Positions 49,919-58,441 of a stretch of 64,000 nucleotides of DNA are shown here, one piece after another; position 1 is the first letter of the stretch; every line of letters begins with the position of its first letter. Source of the stretch: Amycolatopsis sp. DSM 110486 (GTDB lineage: Bacteria > Actinomycetota > Actinomycetes > Mycobacteriales > Pseudonocardiaceae); the NCBI RefSeq assembly GCF_019468465.1, contig NZ_CP080519.1, positions 6,751,001-6,815,000 of the forward strand. Reading direction: 5' to 3'. The position numbers and the translations under genes were made by a program. The notes beneath the pieces are model-generated. The model was not told the origin of the DNA and did not search any database. It was given only the letters and a program-made list of their open reading frames with translations.

Positions 49919-50758
49919 GTGACCGAACCCGACTTTCCGCCGCCGCCTGCTCCGGTGCAGGTCAAGCGGCGGTTCTCGCCGCCGCTGGCGATCTTCCTGG
50001 TGTTCGCGGTCGCCGGCGCCGTGGCCGGCGCGATCGGCGTGGTGAAGGTGCTCGGCTACGGCATGGTGACCGTTCCGGGCGGCTCGATGGCCGGCATCAT
50101 CCCGCCCGGCACCACCGTGGTCTACAACTGGGGCGACGGCCGGGAGATCCACCGCGGCGACCTGGTCGTGTTCCAGGCCGACGCGCTGCCCGATATGCCG
50201 CCCGGCCGGCTCCTCAAGCGCGTGATCGCGGTCGGCGGCGACCGCGTGGTCTGCTGCGACCCTGGCCACCGCATTGAGGTGAACGGCAAGCCGGTCACGG
50301 AGCCCTACCTCGACCCGAAGGTGTCGCCCGCCGCGGCGGCGATGCCCTTCAGCGCGCAGGTGCCGCCGGGCACGATCTTCGTCGCCGGCGATACGCGTGA
50401 CAACTCCAACGACTCGCGCATCTACGTCAGCGCACCCGGCGCGGGCGCCATCCCGCTGTCCAAGGTGGACGGTGTGGTCGTCGCGAAGGGCACGCTCTTC
50501 GCCTCGGAAAGCTTCAAGCCCACCACGGCGTTCACCGACGCGGGCCTCCCGGGCGCGTCCATCGAGGACACCGGCCTGACCACGGACCGTTACCTGGCCG
50601 CGGGTGGCGCGGCGGTGTTCCTGCTCGGGTTCATCGGCGCGATCGTCACCGGCGTGCGATCCGCCGCAAGACGACGGAAAGCGCCCCGCGAGTGTCCTGA
50701 TCACGTGCAGGTTGCAGCCGAAGAGCGACCGGTAACGCCGCCGGGGCCGGCCCGATAG
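49919..50758 (+). CDS. Signal peptidase I (catalytically intact paralog)
   Basis: A 279-residue membrane protease of family S26 that removes signal peptides outside the membrane. A Pro-rich cytoplasmic tail and one N-terminal helix (residues about 22-43) precede the nucleophile Ser56 in VPGGSMAGI and general-base Lys100 in LLKRVIAVGGDRV. Box E reads GDTRDNSNDSR. A second helix lies near residues 197-218 of the C-terminal part (AAGGAAVFLLGFIGAIVTGV). The tail after it (CPDHVQVAAEERP) is encoded by DNA resembling the antisense 3' end of the AarF gene, a duplication trace. Confidence 0.9.
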   Translation: MTEPDFPPPPAPVQVKRRFSPPLAIFLVFAVAGAVAGAIGVVKVLGYGMVTVPGGSMAGIIPPGTTVVYNWGDGREIHRGDLVVFQADALPDMPPGRLLKRVIAVGGDRVVCCDPGHRIEVNGKPVTEPYLDPKVSPAAAAMPFSAQVPPGTIFVAGDTRDNSNDSRIYVSAPGAGAIPLSKVDGVVVAKGTLFASESFKPTTAFTDAGLPGASIEDTGLTTDRYLAAGGAAVFLLGFIGAIVTGVRSAARRRKAPRECPDHVQVAAEERPVTPPGPAR

Positions 50759-50764
50759 AGGGGC

Positions 50765-51550
50765 GTGACTGACTTCCCGGCGCCCCCGGCAGCGTCGCCT
50801 CGCACGCGCCGCTTTTCGCCGTTTCTGGCGCTTTTCGTGGTGTTCGTCCTGGCCGGCCCGGTGCTCGCGGGGACCGGGGTGGTCAAGCTGTTCGGCTACA
50901 CCACCGTGCGCATCGGCGAACGCTCCATGGAAGCCACGGTCGGATATGACGAGCCCATGGTTCTCCACTGGGCCGGGAGCCACGAGATCCACCGGGGCGA
51001 CCTGGTCTTGTTCCAGATCGACGCGTTTCCCGACTCGCCGCCCGGCTACCACCTCCTCGCGCGCGTGATCGCCGTCGGCGGTGACCGGGTGGTCTGCTGC
51101 GGGCCCGACAACCGGCTGCAGGTGAACGGCAAGTCCGTCACCGAGCCCTACCTCGATCCGGCGGTGCCGCTCTCGGCCGCCGCCTACGAGTTCACCGCGC
51201 AGGTGCCGCCAGGCTCAATTTTCGTCGCGGGCGACAAGCGCGACATCCCCGGCGATTCCCGCAACTATGTCTACGCGCCCGGCGACGGGGCCATCCCGCT
51301 GTCCAAAGTAGACGGAGTGATTGTCGCGAGGGGCACTGTCTTCTCCTCCGTGACCCTCAAGCCCACCACGGCGTTCACCGACGCCGGCCTGCCTGGAGCG
51401 TCCACCGCGGACACCGGACTCCACCTGGCCCGGTACCTGATCCTCGGTGGTGCCGCGCTGTTCGTGCTCGGGTTCATCTGCTTGATCGTGACCGTCGCGC
51501 GCTCCGGCGGAAGACGACGAAGAGCAGCCGTAGGCCCACCAATGCACTGA
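50765..51550 (+). CDS. Signal peptidase I paralog lacking the catalytic lysine
   Basis: A 261-residue tandem copy of the preceding protein, aligned along its full length (IHRGDLV, VNGKSVTEPYLDPAV, PPGSIFVAGDKRD, KPTTAFTDAGLPGAS). The Ser nucleophile is kept (Ser54 in GERSMEATV), but the Lys position reads Ala99 in LLARVIAVGGDRV (GCG for AAG), and box E is GDKRDIPGDSR. In family S26 the Lys is the general base, so hydrolysis is probably lost; a regulatory or decoy role is possible. GTG start 6 bases after its twin. The last 77 bases are antisense to the AarF gene end. Confidence 0.88.
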   Translation: MTDFPAPPAASPRTRRFSPFLALFVVFVLAGPVLAGTGVVKLFGYTTVRIGERSMEATVGYDEPMVLHWAGSHEIHRGDLVLFQIDAFPDSPPGYHLLARVIAVGGDRVVCCGPDNRLQVNGKSVTEPYLDPAVPLSAAAYEFTAQVPPGSIFVAGDKRDIPGDSRNYVYAPGDGAIPLSKVDGVIVARGTVFSSVTLKPTTAFTDAGLPGASTADTGLHLARYLILGGAALFVLGFICLIVTVARSGGRRRRAAVGPPMH

Positions 51551-53406
51551 TCACGAGCAGGTTGTAGCCGAAGACCTGGTTGAGCGTGAGGTCCGGCAGC
51601 AGCCGCGGGCCGCTCGTGCTGCCGAGCAGCAGCACGGCCATCAGGCCGGTCGCGATGCCGACGAACGCCAGCAGCACCTCGTGCACCAGGCCCGTCACGA
51701 GGTCGCGATCGCGTTCGTCGGAGAACAGCCGCACGTTGACCGAAAGGCGGCCCTCTTCGAGCGCCGCGCCGATCCGGTCGACGCGGCGGGGGAGCCGGCG
51801 CAGCACCGGCAGCAGGGCCAGCACCTCGTCGCGCACGGTCTCCGGCCGCAGGCGCGCGCCGATCTGCTCGGCGGCGAACGTGCGCGATTCGGCGACCACG
51901 TCGAAGCCGGGCGCGAGCGTGGCCAGGGTGCCTTCGGCGGTGGCGAGCGCGCGGAAGACGGCGGCGATGGGCGGCGGCACGGCGAGGCGGAAGTCGGCGA
52001 CCACACGGAACAGGTCGGTGAACAGGTCGAACCCTGGCGCCCGGCCCGGGCTGAAGTGGCGCACGAGCAACGCGCCGAGCGCGCGTTCCAGGCGTTGCTC
52101 GTCGATCTCGTCGGGGCGGTCGACGATCTCCAGCAGGCCGTCGCGCAGTCCCGCCGGGTCGCCGCGGTCGAAGGCGAGCAGCAGGCTCTGGAGACCGGCG
52201 CGCAGGCCCGCGTCGAGGCGGCCGACGGAGCCGAAGTCGAGCAGGCCGAGGGTGCCGTCGTCGAGCAGGAGGACGTTGCCAGGGTGCGGGTCGGCGTGGA
52301 AGACGCCGTCGATGAGCACCTGATCGAGCAGGCAGCGCAGGAAAACCCGCGCGAGCTCTTCACGGTCGCCCGGCGCCGCGGTCGAGAGGGGTTTGCCGTC
52401 GAGGCGGCCCATCACGAGCACGCGCTCGGTGGACAGTGCCTTGTGGACGGTCGGCAGCGTTACCCCGGCCACGGGCCGCGCTGCCACGGCCTCGATGTTG
52501 GCCGCCTCTACGCGGAAATCCAGCTCCTCGGCCAGCGCGTCGGCGAAGCCGTCGGCCAGGTCGGTGACGCCGAGCGCCCTTGCCCAGCCGGCCCGTTCGT
52601 CGAGGAGCGCGGCGAGGCGGCGGACGATGTCGACGTCGCGTTCGGCCTGCGCGCGGATGCCCGGCCGCTGGACCTTGACCACGACCTCGGCGCCGGAGCG
52701 CAGCCGCGCGCCGTAGACCTGTGCGATCGACGCCGCCGCGAGCGGTTCCGGGTCGAACTCGGCGAACACGTCGTCGGGATCGGCGCCGAGTTCCTCGCGT
52801 AGCAGGGCGAACACGGCTTCAGCGGGTGCGGGCGCCACGCGGTCCTGGAGCCGGCCGAGCTCGTCGACGAAGGCGGGAGGCAGCAGGTCGGAGCGGGTGG
52901 AGAGCAGCTGGCCGAGCTTCACGAACGTCACGCCGCCCTCCTCCAGCGCGCGACGCAGTGACCGCGCGAGCTTGGCGTGGGCCGGGCCCGAGGCCGGGTT
53001 CGCGTCGGCCGGTGAGGTACCCGCCGAGGCCGTGGCCGATCGCGATGCGCATGATCCGCGAGTAGCGCCGGGTCCGCGCGACGCGGGCGCGCACCGAACG
53101 CAGCTGCCCGAACAGCCCGAGCCCGGTCCCCGACGGCGCGGCGAGCTCCGCGACGAACAGGACAAGCAGCGTCGCGGCCAGCGCGCACCCGGCCAGCGGG
53201 ATGAGCAGCCCGACTGCCGCGCCGGCGCTGTCGAGTACCGCGAGCGGGAAGGTCCGCACCACCAAGCCGCCGACGACCCAACCGAACACCGCCGCGCACA
53301 GCGCCCGGACGTACCCGACCCGCACGCCGAGTACCCGCCGCGACGCGGCGACCAGCGGCCACAGCACGAGGACGTAGGCGAAGAGGCCGACCAGCAGGGT
53401 TTCCAT
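51474..53406 (-). pseudogene. AarF/UbiB (ABC1)-family kinase-like protein, gene split by a frameshift
   Basis: The N-terminal part (53406 down to about 53010; METLLVGLFAYVLVLWPLVAASRR..., three to four membrane helices, then YSRIMRIAIGHGLGGYLTGR) and the kinase part (from about 52976; AKLARSLRRALEEGGVTFVKLGQLLSTRSDLLPP) lie in different frames. One extra base (or two missing) in the GC-rich stretch 52976-53016 would explain it. The kinase part is intact: KLGQ motif, AAASIAQVYGA, VVVKVQRPG, HADPHPGN and LLDFGS, plus two C-terminal membrane helices. Either a broken gene, programmed shift or sequence error. The 3' end overlaps the signal peptidase paralog by 77 bases. Confidence 0.8.
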
Positions 53407-53617
53407 GGTTGCCGAGCACACCAGGGTTCCCGGTCGTGCGGTTCCAGCCGCGGCGGGACCGCGCTCCCTCTCGCGGGGGACCGTGATGACGGACGGTGCC
53501 GGGTCACCTACTTTCGGACGTGGCCACGGGGATTGGTGAACTCCTAACGTCGTGGGGCGAACCGCGGTTGCCGGGTTTCCGGTGACCGGAGCGGACATTT
53601 CGGTGAAGGAGACGCGA

Positions 53618-54169
53618 ATGAGGGCACGCGGGTTCGGGCGCATCGCGGCGATCGCGGTGGCGGTGGCGGCGCCGCTGGGTGTCGGGCTGGTCGCGGGGCC
53701 GGGCGCGGAGGCCGCCGCGGCGACGACGGTGTACTACACGTCGAGTGGGGCACCGGATTACGTGGCCCAGATCGACCAGGGCGCGGCGAACTGGAACGCC
53801 GTGGTGGCCGATGTGAAGCTCGTGAAGCGCTCGTCCGGGGCGACGGTGGTGTTCCACGAGATCCACAGTGGCGGGTCGTACACGCAGACCGATGGTCACG
53901 GGAATGGGGACGTGTATTTGGATACGTCTCAGGTGGAGGAGGGATTTGATCCGACAAGGATTGCGGCGCACGAGCTGGGGCACAATCTCGGGCTGCCGGA
54001 TGATTACGACGGGCCTTGTTCGGAGCTGATGTCGGGGCACGGTCCCGGGACGTCGTGCACCAATGCCAAGCCCAGTGCGCAGGAGGCGGCGAAGGTGCAG
54101 CAGTTGTGGCGCAACGGGTTCGGAGGTGTTAAGGGCGTGGGGACTCGGGTTACGGCTGGGGTTTATTGA
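53618..54169 (+). CDS. Secreted snapalysin-type zinc metalloprotease
   Basis: A 183-residue exported protease of family M7. A signal peptide (about residues 1-32, ending GPGAEA) precedes a short mature domain. The zinc site is HELGHNLGLPDD with His118, Glu119, His122 and Asp128, and a Met-turn SELMSG follows with Met138; a Cys pair (CSELMSGHGPGTSC) may form a disulfide. Snapalysins are very small extracellular proteases. GAAGGAG lies 6 bases before the ATG. Codon usage near the 3' end is less GC-biased than in neighbours. Confidence 0.92.
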   Translation: MRARGFGRIAAIAVAVAAPLGVGLVAGPGAEAAAATTVYYTSSGAPDYVAQIDQGAANWNAVVADVKLVKRSSGATVVFHEIHSGGSYTQTDGHGNGDVYLDTSQVEEGFDPTRIAAHELGHNLGLPDDYDGPCSELMSGHGPGTSCTNAKPSAQEAAKVQQLWRNGFGGVKGVGTRVTAGVY

Positions 54170-54240
54170 TATTTTCCGGGATTTTCGGAACCGGGATTAC
54201 AGGGGTGCGGGAAGGCGCCCCCGAAGGTTGATTGTGACTA

Positions 54241-54298
54241 CGGTTCAGGGCCCTTTGTCAAGGCGGGAAAGAGTACCTTGACAAAGGGCCCTGAACCG
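54241..54298. repeat. Perfect 23-bp inverted repeat with a 12-base loop
   Basis: Arms 54241-54263 and 54276-54298 are exact reverse complements; the core reads TTCAGGGCCCTTTGTCAAGG in the left arm. It lies between the metalloprotease and the histidine kinase genes. It could terminate transcription in both directions, but the absence of a T-tract and the length suggest a palindromic repeat element. Confidence 0.88.
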
Positions 54299-54454
54299 CG
54301 TTTTAGCTTCGAATCGGGGCAGGGGAGGGACTGGGCGTTCCCGCGCGATTGGTAGATCGGCTGCGGTTTGTCGGGGGCGTTGGCCGGCGGTTTGTGGGTG
54401 TGGTTCCCGCTGTGGAGGGAGGCGGGAAGGCGAAGCGGCTGGGAGGATCCGGGG

Positions 54455-55669
54455 GTGGGAGTTCTCCGGCCGGTGGTGAGCGGGGTGACCTATCGCCGAT
54501 GGGTCTACCTGATCCTGAGCGGGGCGATCAGCGTGCCGTACCTGTTGTTCGCGGCGGTGGCGGTGCCTTCGTTGGCGCCGTTCGTGACGTCGCTGGGGTG
54601 GGCGTCGGTGCTCGGGGTTTTGGTGACGGTGGTGGTGTTGGGGGCGACGTCGTTCCTGCCGGCGGTGCGGGTGCTGGAGGCGGCCGCGGTGCGGGAGCTG
54701 CTGGGCGAGGCGGCGGCGGGGCGGCCGGCCACCGTGCGGGCGCGGGCGCGGTACAGCCTGATGTTCGTGCTGCACGTCGGGGTCGGGGCGGTGGTGAGCA
54801 CCGTGACGCTCGCGGTACCGGTGGGGTTCGGGTTTTCGGTGAGCGCGGTGTTCACGGGGAAGCTGGTGGACAACGGCACCGAGGTCGTCGCGGTGGACCG
54901 GGGGTGGGGGTCGGCGTGGCTGCCGGTGGCGTTCGCGGCCGCGTTCGTGGTGCTGGTCTACGTGGTGTGGGGCGTCGGCGGGCTGCTGCGGCGGGCGGCG
55001 GGGGCGTTGCTGGGGATGTCGGCGGCCGAGCGCATCGCGCAGCTCGAGCGGCGGACCGAACAGCTGGCCGAGCGCACCCGGCTCGCGCGCGAGCTGCACG
55101 ATTCGGTGGGGCACGCGCTGTCCGTGGTGACGGTGCAGGCGGGGGCCGCGCGCCGGACGCTGCGGACCGACCCGGGGTTCACCGAGCAGGCGCTCACGGC
55201 CATCGAGGAATCGGCGCGCACTGCGCTGGACGACCTCGATCACGTACTCGGGTTGTTGCGCGACGGGGCTTCGTCGCGCAACCCGCAGCCGGGCCTGGCG
55301 GAGCTGCCGGCGCTCGTCGAGGCAACGCGGCTGGCGGGCACGGAAGTGCACGCCGACGTGCAGGGTTCGCTGGGTGCGGTGCCCGCGGTCGTGTCGCGTG
55401 AGGTGTACCGGATCCTGCAGGAGTGCCTGACCAACGCGGTGCGCTACGCGGGCACGGTGCCGGTGAGTGTCGCCGTGGTGGTGTCGGCGGGGCAGCTGTG
55501 CGCGACGGTGGCGAACCCGCTGGGCGTGCCCCGCCCACCGCGGGCCCGAGGTGGGCGGGGCCTTCGGGGCATGGCCGAGCGTGCGGAGCTGCTGGGTGGC
55601 AAGCTGGCGGCGGGACCGGCGGGGGACCGGTGGGAGGTCGTGGTGACGGTGCCGTGGGGGAACCGATGA
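54455..55669 (+). CDS. Two-component sensor histidine kinase
   Basis: A 404-residue membrane kinase. Four hydrophobic segments in residues 17-175 form the sensor part, with an extracellular loop around GKLVDNGTEVVAVDRGWGS. A coiled linker (AAERIAQLERRTEQLAERTR) leads to His215 in LARELHDSVGHALSVV, then the ATPase domain with ECLTNAVRYAG and GGRGLRGMAERAELLGG. GTG start with GGGAGGA 7 bases before. The stop overlaps the regulator start by ATGA, so the pair is co-expressed. Confidence 0.9.
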   Translation: MGVLRPVVSGVTYRRWVYLILSGAISVPYLLFAAVAVPSLAPFVTSLGWASVLGVLVTVVVLGATSFLPAVRVLEAAAVRELLGEAAAGRPATVRARARYSLMFVLHVGVGAVVSTVTLAVPVGFGFSVSAVFTGKLVDNGTEVVAVDRGWGSAWLPVAFAAAFVVLVYVVWGVGGLLRRAAGALLGMSAAERIAQLERRTEQLAERTRLARELHDSVGHALSVVTVQAGAARRTLRTDPGFTEQALTAIEESARTALDDLDHVLGLLRDGASSRNPQPGLAELPALVEATRLAGTEVHADVQGSLGAVPAVVSREVYRILQECLTNAVRYAGTVPVSVAVVVSAGQLCATVANPLGVPRPPRARGGRGLRGMAERAELLGGKLAAGPAGDRWEVVVTVPWGNR

Positions 55670-56319
55670 AGGTGACCGTGCTGCTGGTCGACGACGAACA
55701 GCTCATCCGCGCCGGCCTGCGCGCGATCGTCGACGCGGAGCCGGACCTCACGGTGGTCGGCGAGGCCGCCGACGGAGCCGAGGTGCCGGGCCTGGTCGCA
55801 CGCCTGCGTCCCGACGTGGTGCTGATGGACGTGCGCATGCCCGCCGTCGACGGGATCCGCGCGACGCAGCACCTGATGTCTACTGTGGACGCTCCGCCGA
55901 AGGTGATCGTGGTGACCACCTTCGAAAACGACGACTACGTCTACGACGCCCTGCTCGCCGGCGCCAGCGGCTTCCTGCTCAAGCGCGCCCGCCCGGAGGA
56001 GATCGTCGCGGGCATCCGCACCGTGGCCACAGGTGAATCACTGCTCTTCCCGGCCGCCATCCGCCGCCTCGCCGCCGCCCACCCCCGCGGCCCGGCCCGC
56101 GACGGCCTCACCTCCGCCGCCCTCACCGACCGCGAGCGCGAAGTCCTGCGCCTCATGGCCGCCGGCCTGTCCAACACGGAAATCGCCACGGACCTCTACC
56201 TGGGCCTCCAAACGGTCAAAACCCACGTCGGCAACATCCTCTCCAAACTCGGCGCGCGCGACCGCACCCAGGCGGTGATCCGGGCTTACGAGTCGGGCTT
56301 CGTGACGCCGAAACCCTGA
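55666..56319 (+). CDS. NarL/LuxR-family response regulator
   Basis: A 217-residue regulator. The receiver domain has acidic pocket residues VDDEQ, phospho-acceptor Asp55 in VVLMDVRMP, the switch Thr in VTTFEND and Lys in FLLKRARPEE. The C-terminal LuxR helix-turn-helix is LTDREREVLRLMAAGLSNTEIATDLYLGLQTVKTHVGNILSKLG. It is coupled to the kinase by ATGA. The target genes are unknown. Confidence 0.93.
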   Translation: MKVTVLLVDDEQLIRAGLRAIVDAEPDLTVVGEAADGAEVPGLVARLRPDVVLMDVRMPAVDGIRATQHLMSTVDAPPKVIVVTTFENDDYVYDALLAGASGFLLKRARPEEIVAGIRTVATGESLLFPAAIRRLAAAHPRGPARDGLTSAALTDREREVLRLMAAGLSNTEIATDLYLGLQTVKTHVGNILSKLGARDRTQAVIRAYESGFVTPKP

Positions 56320-56388
56320 GCGGCCCGCACGTCTCGAATCCCGGCCCAGCCGCGCGCCGACGAAGCCACGGCCAGGTCGGTCGGCTCG

Positions 56389-58068
56389 TCAAGCCGAGCG
56401 ACTGACCGCCACGTCGCGGCCGATGCCGCGGAGCACCTCGACGCGGTCGGAGCCCGGGCGGCTCAGGACCCAGCTCGAGCCGGGGACCGCTTTGGCTCGC
56501 TTTTTGAGCGGGGCGAGCAGGCGGGAGGCGTCGCGGTAGGAGGGGATGGAGCCGCTGCCGCAGACGACGGTGGCCAGCGACACGGTGACCGGCATGCCCT
56601 CGGCGGACCAGTGCGTGTCGAGGAGGGCGGCGGCGACCGTGCCGATCTCGTCGACGTCGCAGACGATGAGGAAGTCGTCGCCGCCGACGTGGCTGACGCG
56701 CATGCGCGGGAGGCGCCGCGAGAGGCCCGTGAGGGTTTCGCCGAGGGCGCGGATGAGGTCGTCGCCCGCGGCGAAGCCGGCGTTGTCGTTCACGGACTTG
56801 AAGGAGTCCACGTCGAGCCACGCCGCCACGAACTGCTCGCCCGTGGAGATGCGGCGTTCGACGTCGCGCGCCACGGCCTCGCTGCCGGGCAGCCGCGTGA
56901 GCGGGCTCAGGGTCACGGCCTCCTCGACCTTCGCCTCGGCGACGCCGCGGACCACCTCGGTCACCAGGACCACGCCAAGAGTCCGGCCGGCGTTGTCGAC
57001 CACGACCACGTCGTCGCCGGTGCGGCCCCAGTCGGCGTCGGTGACCAGCTCGAGGAACTCCAGCGCGCTCGCCGTGGCGTCGATGGTGTGCGGTTTGTCG
57101 GCCAGCCGCTCGGCCGGGCGCTTGGCGTGCAGGGCGTGGCCGTACGGGCCGGTCACGGCGACCAGGAACCGCGTGCGGTCGACCGACCACTGTGGACGGT
57201 TGTGCTCGTCGACGCCGATCACGCCGGTCGGGGCGTCGGCCGCCGCGAGGACCTCACGCACGGCGTCGCAGGTCGCGTCGGACGGCAGCGTGGTGGCGGG
57301 ACGCAGGAAGTCGCCGACGCGGGGCGCGGTGGGCGGCGCGGGCGAGCGGCGGTCGTCGGGCACCACGGCGCCGGCCGACGGCGCGCTGCGGTGCGCGGCC
57401 GGGGGCGCCAGGAGGTTGCCCTGCGCGATGCGCACGCCGAGGTTCTGCGCCGCGTCCAGCTGCGGACCGGTCTCGATGCCGGTCGCGACGAGCCGGATGC
57501 CGGTGCGCGTCGTGAAGTGCAGCAGCGACTCGACCACGGCCACCGCCGCCGGCTCGTCCGGCAGGCCGCGCAGCACGCTGCGGTCGAGCTTCACCAAGTC
57601 CACGGGCGCTTGGGCCAGCAACGCGAGCGGGAGGTCGCCGCGACCGAGGCCGTCGAGCGCCAGCCGGAAGCCCAGCTCCGACAAAGCCCGCATACCGCCC
57701 AGAAGCCGGTCTCCGGGCAGGTGCGTGAACGGCGGGCCGATCTCCAGGACCACGTCACGTGTGCGGCGGCCGGCGGCACCGAGCTCGGCGATCAGCTCGT
57801 CGAACGCGGCGGGGCCCGACGCGAGCGTGCGGGCGGAGATGTTCAGGTGCAGGGGCAGCGCGCTCGGGCGCTCGGCCTCCTGGCGCACCGCGGCCGCGGC
57901 GAGGCCCAGGTCGACCTCGGCCAGGCGGCCGGCGCGGCGGGCTTCGGCGAGCAGCTCGTGGGCCGTGCCCTTGCCGGGGCGGGCGAGCGCTTCGTACGCG
58001 ACAACGCCGCCGGTGTGCAGGCTGTACATCGGCTGGAAGGCGAACCGGACCGCACGGGGCGTCGTCAC
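56389..58068 (-). CDS. EAL-CBS-GGDEF domain protein (c-di-GMP-type signalling)
   Basis: A 559-residue cytoplasmic protein with the order EAL, CBS pair, GGDEF. The EAL motif is at residues 26-28 (VAYEALARPG), but later catalytic motifs are degenerate: LDGLGRGDLPLALL instead of DDFG-type Asp pair, and VATGIET lacks the usual Glu. CBS-like segments include DAPTGVIGVDEHNRPQW and DVVVVDNAGRTLGVVLVTEV. The GGDEF motif reads GGDDF (462-466) in MRVSHVGGDDFLIVC. It may be a cyclase or c-di-GMP receptor with an inactive EAL domain. GTG at 58068 is chosen; an in-frame GTG at 58125 is possible. Confidence 0.85.
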   Translation of the reverse strand: MTTPRAVRFAFQPMYSLHTGGVVAYEALARPGKGTAHELLAEARRAGRLAEVDLGLAAAAVRQEAERPSALPLHLNISARTLASGPAAFDELIAELGAAGRRTRDVVLEIGPPFTHLPGDRLLGGMRALSELGFRLALDGLGRGDLPLALLAQAPVDLVKLDRSVLRGLPDEPAAVAVVESLLHFTTRTGIRLVATGIETGPQLDAAQNLGVRIAQGNLLAPPAAHRSAPSAGAVVPDDRRSPAPPTAPRVGDFLRPATTLPSDATCDAVREVLAAADAPTGVIGVDEHNRPQWSVDRTRFLVAVTGPYGHALHAKRPAERLADKPHTIDATASALEFLELVTDADWGRTGDDVVVVDNAGRTLGVVLVTEVVRGVAEAKVEEAVTLSPLTRLPGSEAVARDVERRISTGEQFVAAWLDVDSFKSVNDNAGFAAGDDLIRALGETLTGLSRRLPRMRVSHVGGDDFLIVCDVDEIGTVAAALLDTHWSAEGMPVTVSLATVVCGSGSIPSYRDASRLLAPLKKRAKAVPGSSWVLSRPGSDRVEVLRGIGRDVAVSRSA

Positions 58069-58441
58069 CCGGAGATCGTCGCATCCTCTCGCGCGGAAAC
58101 GAAACCGTTGTCGGCAGATGTTCACCGCGCCGGAACCTGAGTTACCTGAATCGGAGTAGCGAAATCGGTAGCGATCACCCGTTCGGGATGGATTTCCGTG
58201 GGCCGTTCGGAAGTGTGAAAATTCCCGTCTTCACCATGCACTCACACGAACTCGCACACCGTCCGTGGTGGCCCGGCTCGCGGCAGTGACCAGCGGGTCC
58301 GTCCACCTGGAGCTTGATCGTTTGACCCGAAGAATTTTCGGATACGGAATTCGCGGACCGTCCCCGTCCGGCCCGCCGCTTCCGCACGTGGTACCGCTCC
58401 CGGCTGTGCGCCGGAGCATTCGGCCGCCGATTTCGACGCCG
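58069..58441. other. Intergenic interval upstream of the EAL-CBS-GGDEF gene
   Basis: About 370 bases (about 315 if the longer start of the EAL gene is used) with lower GC in 58130-58350. No gene is supported. The small dyad CCGAAT-CGT-ATTCGG near 58446-58460 overlaps the stop of the lycopene cyclase but no strong terminator is seen. Confidence 0.5.
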
